In this document: positions 57,238 to 64,000 of the stretch, one piece after another
Layout of the letters: each line of letters opens with the position of its first letter
How positions within the stretch are numbered: the stretch's first letter is position 1
Assembly (NCBI RefSeq): GCF_003236395.1
Contig: NZ_POUD01000002.1
Location: 1 to 64,000 of the forward strand
Length of the DNA: 64,000 bases
Origin: Nonomuraea aridisoli
Lineage (GTDB): Bacteria; Actinomycetota; Actinomycetes; Streptosporangiales; Streptosporangiaceae
Reading direction: 5' to 3'
The notes under the pieces: model-generated
Database searches by the model: none
What the model was told of the DNA's origin: nothing
What the model saw: only the letters and a program-made list of their open reading frames with translations
Program-made: the position numbers and the translations under genes

Positions 57238-57882
57238 CTACAGGCCACGGGCTTGGATGGATAGTTGCTTTCGGGTAAACCGGTCGAGGTCCAAGCGAAC
57301 GCCTGTCATCGCCTCTACGGTTGCCAGGGCGGCCTCCCAGTGCGGATATCTGGGATAGGGCGGAGCGTCGAATGCCCCTGCACGGTCATCTGCCTCCCTT
57401 TGTGCCACAAGCGCCCGAATCGCTCCAAGATAATCGTCCAGCGCCCGTGGATTTCGGCCCGTGCACTCCGCGGGACTAGGACGAAAAACGTCCACCTTGG
57501 TGATGAGGTCTCCGTCGGCGGCGTAGAACAAGCGGTTGGTGTTGTTGACCAGCCACCAGAAACCCCACGCCTGTGCGTTCTCGGTCAGGCGGGTCCAGAT
57601 ATCGGGATCGCTGATATAGGCGTTGGCGGCCAGCACGATCACATCGTGACCGCTCTGTTCCAGAACGACGACCTTCTCCCGCCCCGGCTCCAGCACCGTG
57701 CGGGGAATCGCCGTGTCGAGGTTGGCATCCAGCCGATGGGCGACATCGGTGACCGTGAGGGGCTCTGCCCGCCCTCGCACGACCATCCAGAACATCGCGT
57801 TGTTGATATAGGGATCCAGCCGGTCCAGATCCTTGAGGAGCTGTACGTAATAGTTGATCATCTCGGACGTAACTGGACTCAT
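57238..57882 (-). CDS. Hypothetical protein, DUF6461-like
   Basis: A 214-residue soluble protein. A segment near residues 70-130 (VVVLEQSGHDVIVLAANAYISD, then NAQAWGFWWLVNNTNRLFYAADGDLITKVDVFRP) has the layout of DUF6461, actinobacterial proteins of unknown function; I hold this assignment loosely. The rest, including the N-terminal MINYYVQLLKDLDRLDPYINNAMFWMVVRG, is not recognised. ATG 57882 follows a GAAAGGGAAG site. The gene is intact but lies between transposon remnants and may have been acquired with them. Confidence 0.5.
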   Translation of the reverse strand: MSPVTSEMINYYVQLLKDLDRLDPYINNAMFWMVVRGRAEPLTVTDVAHRLDANLDTAIPRTVLEPGREKVVVLEQSGHDVIVLAANAYISDPDIWTRLTENAQAWGFWWLVNNTNRLFYAADGDLITKVDVFRPSPAECTGRNPRALDDYLGAIRALVAQREADDRAGAFDAPPYPRYPHWEAALATVEAMTGVRLDLDRFTRKQLSIQARGL

Positions 57883-58069
57883 GTTCTTCCCTTTCGATGA
57901 GTGGAGACGACAGGGTAGCGACCGACCACGACAATTCCGATCACAAGAAGTGGCTCTGCTGGGGCAGCCCAGCCGAGCGTCTCGCTGTGCTTCTCGACGC
58001 GAGAGATCAGTCACCGTGTTGCGACAACGTCTGGAATTCACCCGGGCTCGGCCGAGGAACGCGTCCACC

Positions 58070-58652
58070 TCGGGCCCCGACGGCGATCTGGATGATCAGC
58101 CGGGCACCGAGGCGGGCGACGTCCTCAATGACCTCGACGCTCGGCGAGCGCGGCCAGGCCGAGGCCGCGGCCCAGCCGTTTGTGCTCGTGCACCACGAGC
58201 GTGACCGCGACCCCGGTCGAGCGGAGCCGGCGGGCCAGGGCGACGGCCCTGTCGAGTTCGGGCCGGGTGGTGGCGCGGGTGGACATCTTCTCGGAGAAGA
58301 TGCGGGTGATGCCGGTGGCATTGAGCGCGTCGAGCTGGGTGTCCAGGGACTGGCGGACGGTGGAGGCGCGGGCGTATCCGATCCGCACGTGCCCGGCCGG
58401 TTCGATGCTCGCTGCGGCAGGGCAGGGCAGTTCGATCCAGAGCGTACCCGGCTTGCGGACTGGTGGGGTGGTCACGGTGAGCGCCTTGGCGAGCGCGGGC
58501 ACGAGGCGGAAGCGGGCGGTGTGGTACTGGACGGCGACCTTGCCCTTTGCCGGTTCGGCGGGTGAGCCGGCCGGGGCGGCGCAGGAGGTCATCGGGCAGG
58601 CGTGGGCCTCCACGCGGAGGTAGTCGTCGTCCCGCCCCCGAGATCGTTTCAT
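58070..58652 (-). pseudogene. Serine recombinase (resolvase), frameshifted
   Basis: From ATG 58652 the frame has an N-terminal extension with a zinc-ribbon-like HACPMTSCAAPAGSP, then a resolvase domain IGYARASTVRQSLDTQLDALNATGITRIFSEKMSTRATTRPELDRAVALARRL with catalytic Ser97 and VTLVVHEHKRLGRG. The domain breaks near 58130, after which VEVIEDVARLGARLI is in another frame and the DNA-binding end is lost. It is a decayed Tn3-type resolvase facing its own res-like site. Confidence 0.8.
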
Positions 58653-58759
58653 AGGAGTGTTTCATCCGGCCACTTTGTTTGCGCCGACGTATGAAACAAC
58701 GTTGGCCCTGGACGGGCTCGGCACGCGACGCGTGCTTCATAGGTGGTCGCTTATGAAAC
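58646..58759. other. Probable res site (resolvase-binding dyads)
   Basis: Four or more copies of TTTCATA/TATGAAA-type half-sites occur: TTTCATA 58647, TTTCAT 58660, TATGAAAC 58690, TTCATA 58736 and TATGAAAC 58752. They form inverted pairs. The cluster overlaps the start of the resolvase remnant, exactly where Tn3-family res sites lie. Confidence 0.65.
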
Positions 58760-58847
58760 AGCGGCCACCGCCGCTACGTCGATGTCGCTCCGATAGCGAC
58801 TCGGCCGTGCGAGTCTCAAAGGGCAGCGCCGAAGCAGCGCATGGCGT

Positions 58848-58958
58848 CGGCTGGGCGACCATCTGACGGCGCACGGCCTGGTGCTGGAGATGCTCGCCGG
58901 GCCGCTGTCCGGTATCTACGGTCCCACCGGTCCGGGCCGCATCCTGTTTGGCTTCTAG
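58848..58958 (+). pseudogene. Fragment of a second serine recombinase
   Basis: The frame RLGDHLTAHGLVLEMLAGPLSGIYGPTGPGRILFGF is the recombinase segment DHL-xHG-L-xLxGPL-GIYDPTGPG-lxFaf, with the normal aspartate of YDPTG replaced by glycine, and it stops at TAG 58956. The N-terminal catalytic part and the DNA-binding part are missing. It is on the opposite strand to the other recombinase remnant. Confidence 0.7.
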
Positions 58959-58998
58959 GTCGGGTCGCCTGGAGATGCGAATCCCCGGGCGACGCGAT

Positions 58999-59222
58999 CT
59001 AAAGGTGATTGACTTGAACCCGAGGGTCAGAGGTGGTCTCGTCGGTGGTGTCGAGGCGCTGCGTCATCATGGCCTGTCCGGACGTCCAGCCGCCGTCCGC
59101 CGTGATCTCCTCCGGGACGCCGATCCGGCCCAGCGGGTGGCCGGGATGGTAGCCGGCGGGGCGGCCGGGCACCAGCGCGGTGAGCTGGTCCCGCAGCCGG
59201 TTGGTGAGCCACGACGGCAGGG
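58999..59222 (-). pseudogene. SDR C-terminal remnant with internal deletion
   Basis: The frame LPSWLTNRLRDQLTALVPG followed by HPLGRIGVPEEI and ADGGWTSGQ resembles the last 70 residues of a classical SDR, but the usual block of about 25 residues between PEEI and DGGW is missing. No cofactor site or catalytic residues precede it. Confidence 0.6.
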
Positions 59223-59301
59223 CAGGCGCAGGTCCTCCTGGGGAGGACGAAGCGTCGCATCGAGGCTCGTGCCTGCTCTTTGCCTATCCGATATTCGAGG
59301 C

Positions 59302-59493
59302 CTATCTGATGCCGAGCGCCCCGCTGGGGCACAGCCGGACGGCCTCGGCCGCGGCCTTGCGCAGTTCCTCGGGCGGGTCCGGTAGGACTACCGCGACCAG
59401 TCCGTCGTTGTCGCCCTGGTCGAAGACCCCCGGCGCGGTGAGCGCGCACATGCCGGCGCTGATGCAGATGGTGGTGTCGGCGGTGATCCGCAT
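59302..59493 (-). CDS. [3Fe-4S] ferredoxin partner of the P450
   Basis: A 63-residue ferredoxin: MRITADTTICISAGMCALTAPGVFDQGDNDGLV, ending AAEAVRLCPSGALGIR. The three cysteines (CxxxxxC and a later CP) fit the single-cluster ferredoxins that donate electrons to bacterial P450s; the missing fourth cysteine is normal for a 3Fe-4S type. It follows the P450 gene by seven bases and is its probable redox partner. A ferredoxin reductase is not in the window. Confidence 0.9.
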   Translation of the reverse strand: MRITADTTICISAGMCALTAPGVFDQGDNDGLVAVVLPDPPEELRKAAAEAVRLCPSGALGIR

Positions 59494-59500
59494 GCTCCAC

Positions 59501-60709
59501 CTACCAGGTGACGGGCAGTTCGTGGACGCCGTACGCGAGATTGCCGTGTTTGTAGGGCAGTTCGTCCACCGGCACGGCGACCCGCAGGGCGGGGATGCGC
59601 TCGAAGAGGGTGGCGAACACGATCTCCAGCTCGGCCCGGGCGAGGTTCTGCCCAAGGCACTGGTGCACGCCGTAGCCGAAGGCCACGTGGTGCCGGTTGC
59701 CGCGGTGAACGTCGAGCCGCTCGGGCTCGGGGAACACCGCGGGGTCCCAGTCGGCCGCGGCCAGCAGGGCGATGACCCCCTCGCCCGCTCGGATCCGGGT
59801 GCCGCTGAGCTCGGTTTCCTCGGCCGCGATCCTGGTGGTGACGAGGTCGGCGATACTGAGGTAGCGCAGCAGCTCCTCGATGGCGTCGGGGAGCAGCTCA
59901 GGGTTCTCCCGCAGGGCGGCGAGCTGGTCAGGGTGCTCCAGAAGCGCCACGGTGCCCAGCGAGATCATGTTCGCCGTGGTCTCGTGTCCTGCGTTGAGCA
60001 GCATCAGGCACATCATGAGCAGCTCATCCCGGCGGAGCTCGCCGACGGGCTCCAGGTGCTCGGTGACCAGCTTGCTCAGCAGGTCGTCGCCGGGCTCCTG
60101 CTGCTTGCGGGTGATCAGGCCGTCCATATAGGCGCGGAGCTCACCCAACGCGGCCGCGAACTGCTCCGCGGTGCTCTGCCCTGACACGCCGACCTTGCTC
60201 CTGCTCTGGAAGAACTCGTGGTCGTCGTAGGGCACTCCGAGCAGCTGGCAGATCACCAGTGACGACACTGGGAGCGCGAACGCCTCGACCAGGTCCACCG
60301 GCGGGGTCATGGCGAGCAGGTCGTCGAGCAGCCTGTTCACCGAGGCCTGGATGCCGGGCCGCATCGTCTTGATGCGCTTGAGGGTGAACTCCTGGATGAG
60401 CATGCGCCGATAGAAGCTGTGCTGCGGCGGGTCCATGCGGATGAACGGCGGGCGCCGCAGAACCTGCGCCTGCCCCGGCAGAAGCGTGGGGAAGCCGGGG
60501 CGGGTGCCGTCGGCACTGAACACCGGACTGCTCAGCACGGTCCGGACATCTTCATACCGGGTCACCAGCCAGGCGGCGCCGCCGGTGGGCAGTCGCACCT
60601 TGGAGACGGGTTCCTCGGCGCGCAGCCGGTCGTACTCCGGCGGTGGGGCCAGCGGGCACTGCCTCCGGAGCGGGAAGCTCCGGCTGTCAGGAGTCGTGGT
60701 CTGGGACAT
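59501..60709 (-). CDS. Cytochrome P450 (CYP105-like)
   Basis: A 402-residue soluble P450. The I-helix oxygen-activation motif is AGHETT (240-245), the K-helix EELLRY follows, and the haem-binding loop FGYGVHQCLGQNLAR supplies Cys351. The N-terminal region (CPLAPPPEYDRLRAEEPVSKVRLPTGGAAWLVTRYEDVRTVL) is like the CYP105 family of streptomycete xenobiotic and macrolide hydroxylases. The substrate is unknown. A TetR-family gene is divergent, and paired operator-like repeats lie between them, so expression is probably induced by a ligand. Confidence 0.92.
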   Translation of the reverse strand: MSQTTTPDSRSFPLRRQCPLAPPPEYDRLRAEEPVSKVRLPTGGAAWLVTRYEDVRTVLSSPVFSADGTRPGFPTLLPGQAQVLRRPPFIRMDPPQHSFYRRMLIQEFTLKRIKTMRPGIQASVNRLLDDLLAMTPPVDLVEAFALPVSSLVICQLLGVPYDDHEFFQSRSKVGVSGQSTAEQFAAALGELRAYMDGLITRKQQEPGDDLLSKLVTEHLEPVGELRRDELLMMCLMLLNAGHETTANMISLGTVALLEHPDQLAALRENPELLPDAIEELLRYLSIADLVTTRIAAEETELSGTRIRAGEGVIALLAAADWDPAVFPEPERLDVHRGNRHHVAFGYGVHQCLGQNLARAELEIVFATLFERIPALRVAVPVDELPYKHGNLAYGVHELPVTW

Positions 60710-60734
60710 CAGCCTCTCCTCAATAAGTGGAGGA

Positions 60735-60782
60735 AAACCCTTCGGTTGCTGTTAGCGGTAAGCTAGCACAAACGAAGGGTTT
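60735..60782. promoter_or_regulatory. Paired operator between P450 and TetR genes
   Basis: AAACCCTTCGGTT (60735-60747) and AAACGAAGGGTTT (60770-60782) are inverted copies of one 13-bp site, 12 of 13 identical, each itself partly symmetric. They flank the 22-base core of the divergent promoter region, as expected for a TetR-family repressor binding two sites. Confidence 0.7.
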
Positions 60783-60810
60783 CCCTCCACATCAAGGAGA
60801 TGGGTACCGG

Positions 60811-61473
60811 TTGGCCGAGAACACGACCCGGCTGCGGGCGGACGCCCGCCGCAACCGCGAGCAGATCATCATCGCGGCCCGCGAGGTCTTCCTCGAGCAG
60901 GGCATCCACGCGCCGCTGGAGGAGATCGCCCGCCGAGCCGGCATCGGCATCGCCACCCTCTACCGCCGCTTCCCCGACCGCCACACGCTCGTCCAGCAGG
61001 TCGCCCTGGACAACCTGACCCTGGTCGGCGAGGAACTGGACCGCGCCGCCGGCGCGCACCCCGACGCCTGGGGCGTGCTCACACAGCTCATACGCCGCCT
61101 CGTGGAGTTGCGGCTCGGCGTCATCATGCCGGTGCTGCTCCCCGGCCTGGAGCAGGACGCGCGCGGCGAAGGGGGAACGCTGAAGGCGCGACGCGACCAG
61201 CTCTACGAGCAGATGGAGCAGCTCACCCGCGCCGCCCAGCAGGAGGGCCGGCTCCGCCAAGGCATCAACCCCATCGACATCTGGCTCGGCGTCATCAAGC
61301 TGTCCCGCCCGCTGCCTGTCGTCGGTGCCGAGCTGAACCGGCTGATCACCGACCAGCAGCTGGAGCTGTTCCTCGGCGGCCTCAACGCCACGGCGCTGGA
61401 CGCCTCCGAGCCGCTGCGCAGGCAGCCGCTGACCCTCGACGACCTGGACCGCCACCTCAGAATGGCGGAGTAG
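60811..61473 (+). CDS. TetR-family transcriptional regulator
   Basis: A 220-residue regulator with helix-turn-helix RREQIIIAAREVFLEQGIHAPLEEIARRAGIGIATLYRRFPDRHTLVQQ (the first residues approximate the N-RE-II-AA consensus) and a ligand-binding C-terminal domain. I chose TTG 60811 because AAGGAG lies twelve bases upstream; the longer frame to GTG 60727 crosses the operator repeats and the P450 promoter. It is divergent from the P450/ferredoxin operon and is probably its repressor, binding the two 13-bp inverted sites. Confidence 0.88.
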   Translation: MAENTTRLRADARRNREQIIIAAREVFLEQGIHAPLEEIARRAGIGIATLYRRFPDRHTLVQQVALDNLTLVGEELDRAAGAHPDAWGVLTQLIRRLVELRLGVIMPVLLPGLEQDARGEGGTLKARRDQLYEQMEQLTRAAQQEGRLRQGINPIDIWLGVIKLSRPLPVVGAELNRLITDQQLELFLGGLNATALDASEPLRRQPLTLDDLDRHLRMAE

Positions 61474-61870
61474 CCGGCTCGACGTCCGCCGGAGGGCCTC
61501 GCCAAGCTGCAGGCGCTGACCGGCCGCTCCATCCACCACCCCGGTGCAGGCCGCCGAACTGCTCCTTGCCCTGGAAACGGTCGGCCTCCCAGGCCGCTCA
61601 TCTGAAAGAGAGATGACAGGGACTTGCTGACCAGCGAGAACCCCACTGACGCCGGATTCTGTTCCAAATCTCTCCGACCCCCGTTTCGTAGAGCATCCGC
61701 CAGAGCACTCACTCCCTGAGGGCGTGCCGGTCGTCGGTAACCGGGGGTAGCGGCGGAGTTCACGGTCCGCAGATGGCGTCTGGGCGACGCGACAGGCTGA
61801 TGAGCTGTTGAACCACCGGCTCATCAGCCTGTCGGCGGCTCGCGTCCTCGAAGAACGGTTCAGCCTTTGC
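61474..61870. other. Intergenic region with a strong inverted repeat
   Basis: No gene is recognised. The only structure is the 15-bp perfect inverted repeat at 61791-61833. Confidence 0.5.
61791..61833. terminator. 15-bp perfect inverted repeat, possible terminator
   Basis: GACAGGCTGATGAGC (61791-61805) pairs perfectly with GCTCATCAGCCTGTC (61819-61833) across a 13-base loop. It lies between the TetR gene and the converging monooxygenase remnant, where a bidirectional terminator would be expected. A relic of a mobile-element end is the alternative. Confidence 0.5.
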
Positions 61871-62440
61871 TCAGTACGTGCACGGTTGATAGTCCCGCAT
61901 CGGGAAGGAGTCGAACAGCCGGATTCCCTTGGAGTTGAGTGTGGCCAGCCATCGGGTGAGTCCGCTGGTCGGGCAGGTGGCCAGTTCCTTGCCGTTCTCC
62001 AGCAGCGTCAGGCCCCGCCGGGGCGAGGGCAGCAAGGTTTTCGCCATGCCCCGCGCGAACACGCGGCTACGCCGGACGAACTCGTCCAGCTCGGCCTGGT
62101 AGGCGGCGAGCGCCCGGGTGTGATCGCCACCGGTCGTGGCCAGTTGCCCGGCGAGCACGTACGCCGACACCACGGCGAGGCTCGTGCCTGGCGCCGATCG
62201 CTACGCGGGGTGACAGCCCGGCGTCGCCGACCAGCGCCACCCGGCCGCGTGGCCACGTGTCCAGCCGGATCTGGGTGATGGAGTCGAAGTAGAAGGATGC
62301 AGTTCGGTCCAGCTCTGCGAGCCAGCGCGAAATTCGGCCGTCGGGCATGCGAAGTGTTCACGGAGCAGGGTCTTCTGCCGGTCGGTGTCGCGATGCCGCA
62401 ACCACTTCGGCGGGATGCGGAGCACAGGCGGCATAAAGCA
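61871..62440 (-). pseudogene. FAD-dependent monooxygenase remnant
   Basis: Pieces in three frames follow the C-terminal half of a TetX/PHBH-like FAD monooxygenase: WLRHRDTDRQKTLLREHFA, then RISRWLAELDRTASFYFDSITQIRLDTWPRGRVALVGDAG with the second FAD motif, then VVSAYVLAGQLATTGGDHTRALAAYQAELDEFVRRSRVFARG to a stop at 61871. Frameshifts occur near 62345 and 62195, and the N-terminal Rossmann FAD site is absent. It is inactive. Confidence 0.75.
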
Positions 62441-62672
62441 CATGGGGGGCTGGTAGGCCGTACGCAGAGTGGAGGTCCGAACCCAGACAGGAGGGTTCGG
62501 GCCTCTGCCGCGTCGGTCAGCCGTGGACCTGCTCACCGACCTTCGCCTGGAACGCCTCGACGGCCTCCGCGTCACGGGCCCCGCGTCCACAACGCCCTTG
62601 ACTGCCAAAGTCACCCAGGAGACAGTCATGATGAAAGATCGCCAGAACAGGGGACAAAAGACGAGGAGAGCG

Positions 62673-63119
62673 ATGAAAAGGCTCGCATCTTTCTTCACCA
62701 CTGCCTTAGGCGTAATTCTGCTCCTTTCCATGCCCGGACTGACTCAGGCAGCCCGGGCTGCAAGCACGGTGGGAGTGCTGGAAGGCGGCGGCTGCCGACC
62801 GGCCTACAGCGGTAACGGGTTCGTGAGAACTTATCCCTGTATATCCGTGTCGGGCGGCTACTTCAGGGCGGACGCTTACAACTCAGGCTTGCCTAGTAAC
62901 TGCGCGTATTACCTGGTGTACATCGTGGACGTCTACCAGGTCTTACGCGACGGCGTAGTAGCCGTGGGGCCGCAGCAGCGGCCCTGCACCCAAGGCCGGT
63001 CGGACGTCACCCTCTATCCGAGTGCTGGGGCGAACTCTGTATACCTGTCAAGAATCACGGTGTTCGACAGCAGCCACAGGAAGATAGGGACTCTGGAGAG
63101 CCCAAGGATCTGGATCTAA
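62673..63119 (+). CDS. Small secreted protein with four cysteines
   Basis: A 148-residue precursor. MKRLASFFTTALGVILLLS with a following AARAAS cleavage region is a good Sec signal peptide; the mature part of about 120 residues has four cysteines (GGGCRPAY, TYPCISVS, SNCAYYL, RPCTQG), fitting two disulfides, and a beta-rich Tyr/Ser/Gly composition. I chose ATG 62673, five bases after GAGGAG; ATG 62628 also has AGGAG and would add 15 basic residues. No family is recognised. A small extracellular binding or inhibitor-like protein is possible. Confidence 0.7.
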   Translation: MKRLASFFTTALGVILLLSMPGLTQAARAASTVGVLEGGGCRPAYSGNGFVRTYPCISVSGGYFRADAYNSGLPSNCAYYLVYIVDVYQVLRDGVVAVGPQQRPCTQGRSDVTLYPSAGANSVYLSRITVFDSSHRKIGTLESPRIWI

Positions 63120-63316
63120 GACTTCCACGCTCGACCTCCGATTCGGACGGGCGGCTCGGGACGAGGTAGTCGCGCTCCCTTCTTCTCAGTGACCAGGATC
63201 CGCCCTTCGACCTCGGAAACGTGCCGCCAGCACCCGTGACACACGAAGTAGCCCGCGCGCGGCTCCCACCGCAGGTTCCGCTCTCCGCGCTCCTCAAGCT
63301 GGGCGGATCGCATCAT
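63116..63316 (-). CDS. Small CxxCW protein, possible zinc ribbon
   Basis: A 66-residue frame with native-looking codon use: RNLRWEPRAGYFVCHGCWRHVSEVEGRIL and a basic C-terminus PRPEPPVRIGGRAWKS. CHGC plus a nearby His gives three potential zinc ligands, short of a full site. ATG 63316 or 63313 is the likely start; the frame is open further upstream but that part does not look coding. Its stop overlaps the end of the converging secreted-protein gene by 3 bases. No family is assigned. Confidence 0.5.
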   Translation of the reverse strand: MMRSAQLEERGERNLRWEPRAGYFVCHGCWRHVSEVEGRILVTEKKGARLPRPEPPVRIGGRAWKS

Positions 63317-63329
63317 CCCCGCACCCGCG

Positions 63330-63593
63330 CAGCGGGCCTGTTGCGCGATCCCGACGTGTATGTCTCCTCTGGCCAGGCCATCACCGGAGTGCGAAACGGC
63401 ACGGCCCTGAGCCAGTACGGCTATTTCGGGGCGACGTGCGACCTGGTGGACGGCACGTTCCCGCAACACTTCGAGGTGACGGTCGAACGGCAGGAGTTCG
63501 CACGTGGGCCAGTCCATCGGCAAGGCCATCGCCATCACCTCGACACCTGAGCAAGATTATGCCGACAACAGAACTGTCATTGAGACCTACTGA
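63330..63593 (+). pseudogene. Unidentified frameshifted remnant
   Basis: Two adjoining frames look coding: PDVYVSSGQAITGVRNGTALSQYGYFGATCDLVDGTFPQHFEVTVERQEFARG, then, after a shift near 63500, GQSIGKAIAITSTPEQDYADNRTVIETY to a stop at 63593. No family is recognised. It may be the rest of a broken gene or a chance pair of frames. From 63594 to 63739 I see nothing assignable. Confidence 0.25.
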
Positions 63594-63739
63594 CCGAGGA
63601 GATGCTGGACGCTGAGAGCGCGGCCAACGTCAACCCCGACAGCCCCCGGGCAGCAACTGGCCAATATCCGCGCATCTACAGCCTGGAGAAGGCAGCGCTC
63701 GGCGTGCTGGCCATCGAGATCGGACTTTTCCAGCCCCGG

Positions 63740-64000
63740 CTATCCCCGCATGCGCGGGGCCGACTTCGCGCGGGCCGGGTGGATCTTCCGGCAGAGGGGA
63801 GAGGGGACCACCCCCTCCTTGCCGACAGGGGTGAGGACGGCGAGGAACAGGATTGCCAGGATCAGGGGCGGCACACCGCCGCCCGCCGCGTCGTAGTACA
63901 TGCCTTGCGGGTCGGTGTCGAACATGGTCAGGGCGATGACGGCGTGGTTCACCACGCCCTTGAGGACGAAGGCGACCACGCCTGCCGCCCCGCCGATGAG
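63740..64000 (-). CDS. Membrane protein, CPBP-like, partial at window edge
   Basis: An open frame enters from the right edge and ends at 63740. It encodes VVAFVLKGVVNHAVIALTMFDTDPQGMYYDAAGGGVPPLILAILFLAVLTPVGKE: two hydrophobic helices followed by the position where CPBP proteases have VxEExxFRG. Here KEGVVPSPLCRK replaces that motif, so the gene is probably frameshifted or truncated just after the second helix. The N-terminal part lies outside the window. Confidence 0.5.
   Translation of the reverse strand, partial: LIGGAAGVVAFVLKGVVNHAVIALTMFDTDPQGMYYDAAGGGVPPLILAILFLAVLTPVGKEGVVPSPLCRKIHPARAKSAPRMRG

Noticed and set aside
59260-62192. A 15-base identity (CGAGGCTCGTGCCTG) near two pseudogene edges
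   Set aside because: In 64 kb of GC-rich DNA several such 15-mers are expected by chance; flanks do not match.
63740-64000. Start codon for the edge membrane protein at 63979
   Set aside because: The frame stays open and hydrophobic to the window edge, so an internal GTG is not the real start.

Overview
The window is high-GC DNA with tightly overlapping genes (many ATGA and GTGA stop/start overlaps), frequent GTG starts, several apparently leaderless genes, and actinobacterial families (SARP/BTAD regulator, DUF574 methyltransferase, GAF/SpoIIE phosphatase, DrrAB-type exporters). It suggests an actinomycete, plausibly from the Streptosporangiales (Nonomuraea-like); that placement is inference. 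Bases 1-24 match the end of an Illumina Nextera adapter, so the left edge is an assembly end.

Layout. 0.2-7 kb: a sugar ABC importer (two permeases, YesL-like protein, Tat/lipobox binding protein) with two cytosolic formylglycine sulfatases, probably for import and desulfation of a sulfated sugar, behind a promoter carrying a palindromic operator. 7-13 kb: a DUF3140/DUF2945 pair, an ABC exporter with its own two-component system, and an orphan histidine kinase. 12.8-19.5 kb: a phosphotransferase, a tiny secreted peptide, a cytochrome-b/molybdopterin oxidoreductase fusion, and a converging glycosyltransferase/epimerase operon. 19.7-30.5 kb: SDR, MerR, an SDR remnant, a 2,2-dialkylglycine decarboxylase with divergent LysR regulator, a SpoIIE-type phosphatase, a DUF574 methyltransferase, an ECF sigma/SRPBCC pair divergent from an FAD oxidoreductase, and an MFS exporter. 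30.5-37.2 kb: three CNNM/hemolysin-type membrane proteins, a CDF metal exporter with ArsR repressor, and a methyltransferase.

37.2-47.6 kb is the most coherent metabolic module: a B12-dependent diol/glycerol dehydratase (small, large, medium subunits in that order), its two-part reactivase, a GlcG-like protein and a frameshifted ATP-grasp gene, behind a GAF-domain regulator that is divergent from an aldehyde dehydrogenase and a DUF779 protein. A 7-bp motif repeated with an exact 11-bp period occurs upstream of both the dehydratase operon and the aldehyde dehydrogenase. This suggests one regulon in which the dehydratase makes an aldehyde and the dehydrogenase oxidises it.

47.7-56.2 kb holds a large SARP-NB-ARC regulator and two DrrAB-type exporters, the second with a divergent TetR. 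From about 52.5 kb to the right edge the DNA is a decay zone: remnants of a Tn3 transposase, an IS5-type transposase, two serine recombinases (one with a recognisable res-like site), an SDR, an FAD monooxygenase and CPBP proteases lie between intact genes (FMN reductase, a cytochrome P450 with ferredoxin and TetR, a small four-cysteine secreted protein).
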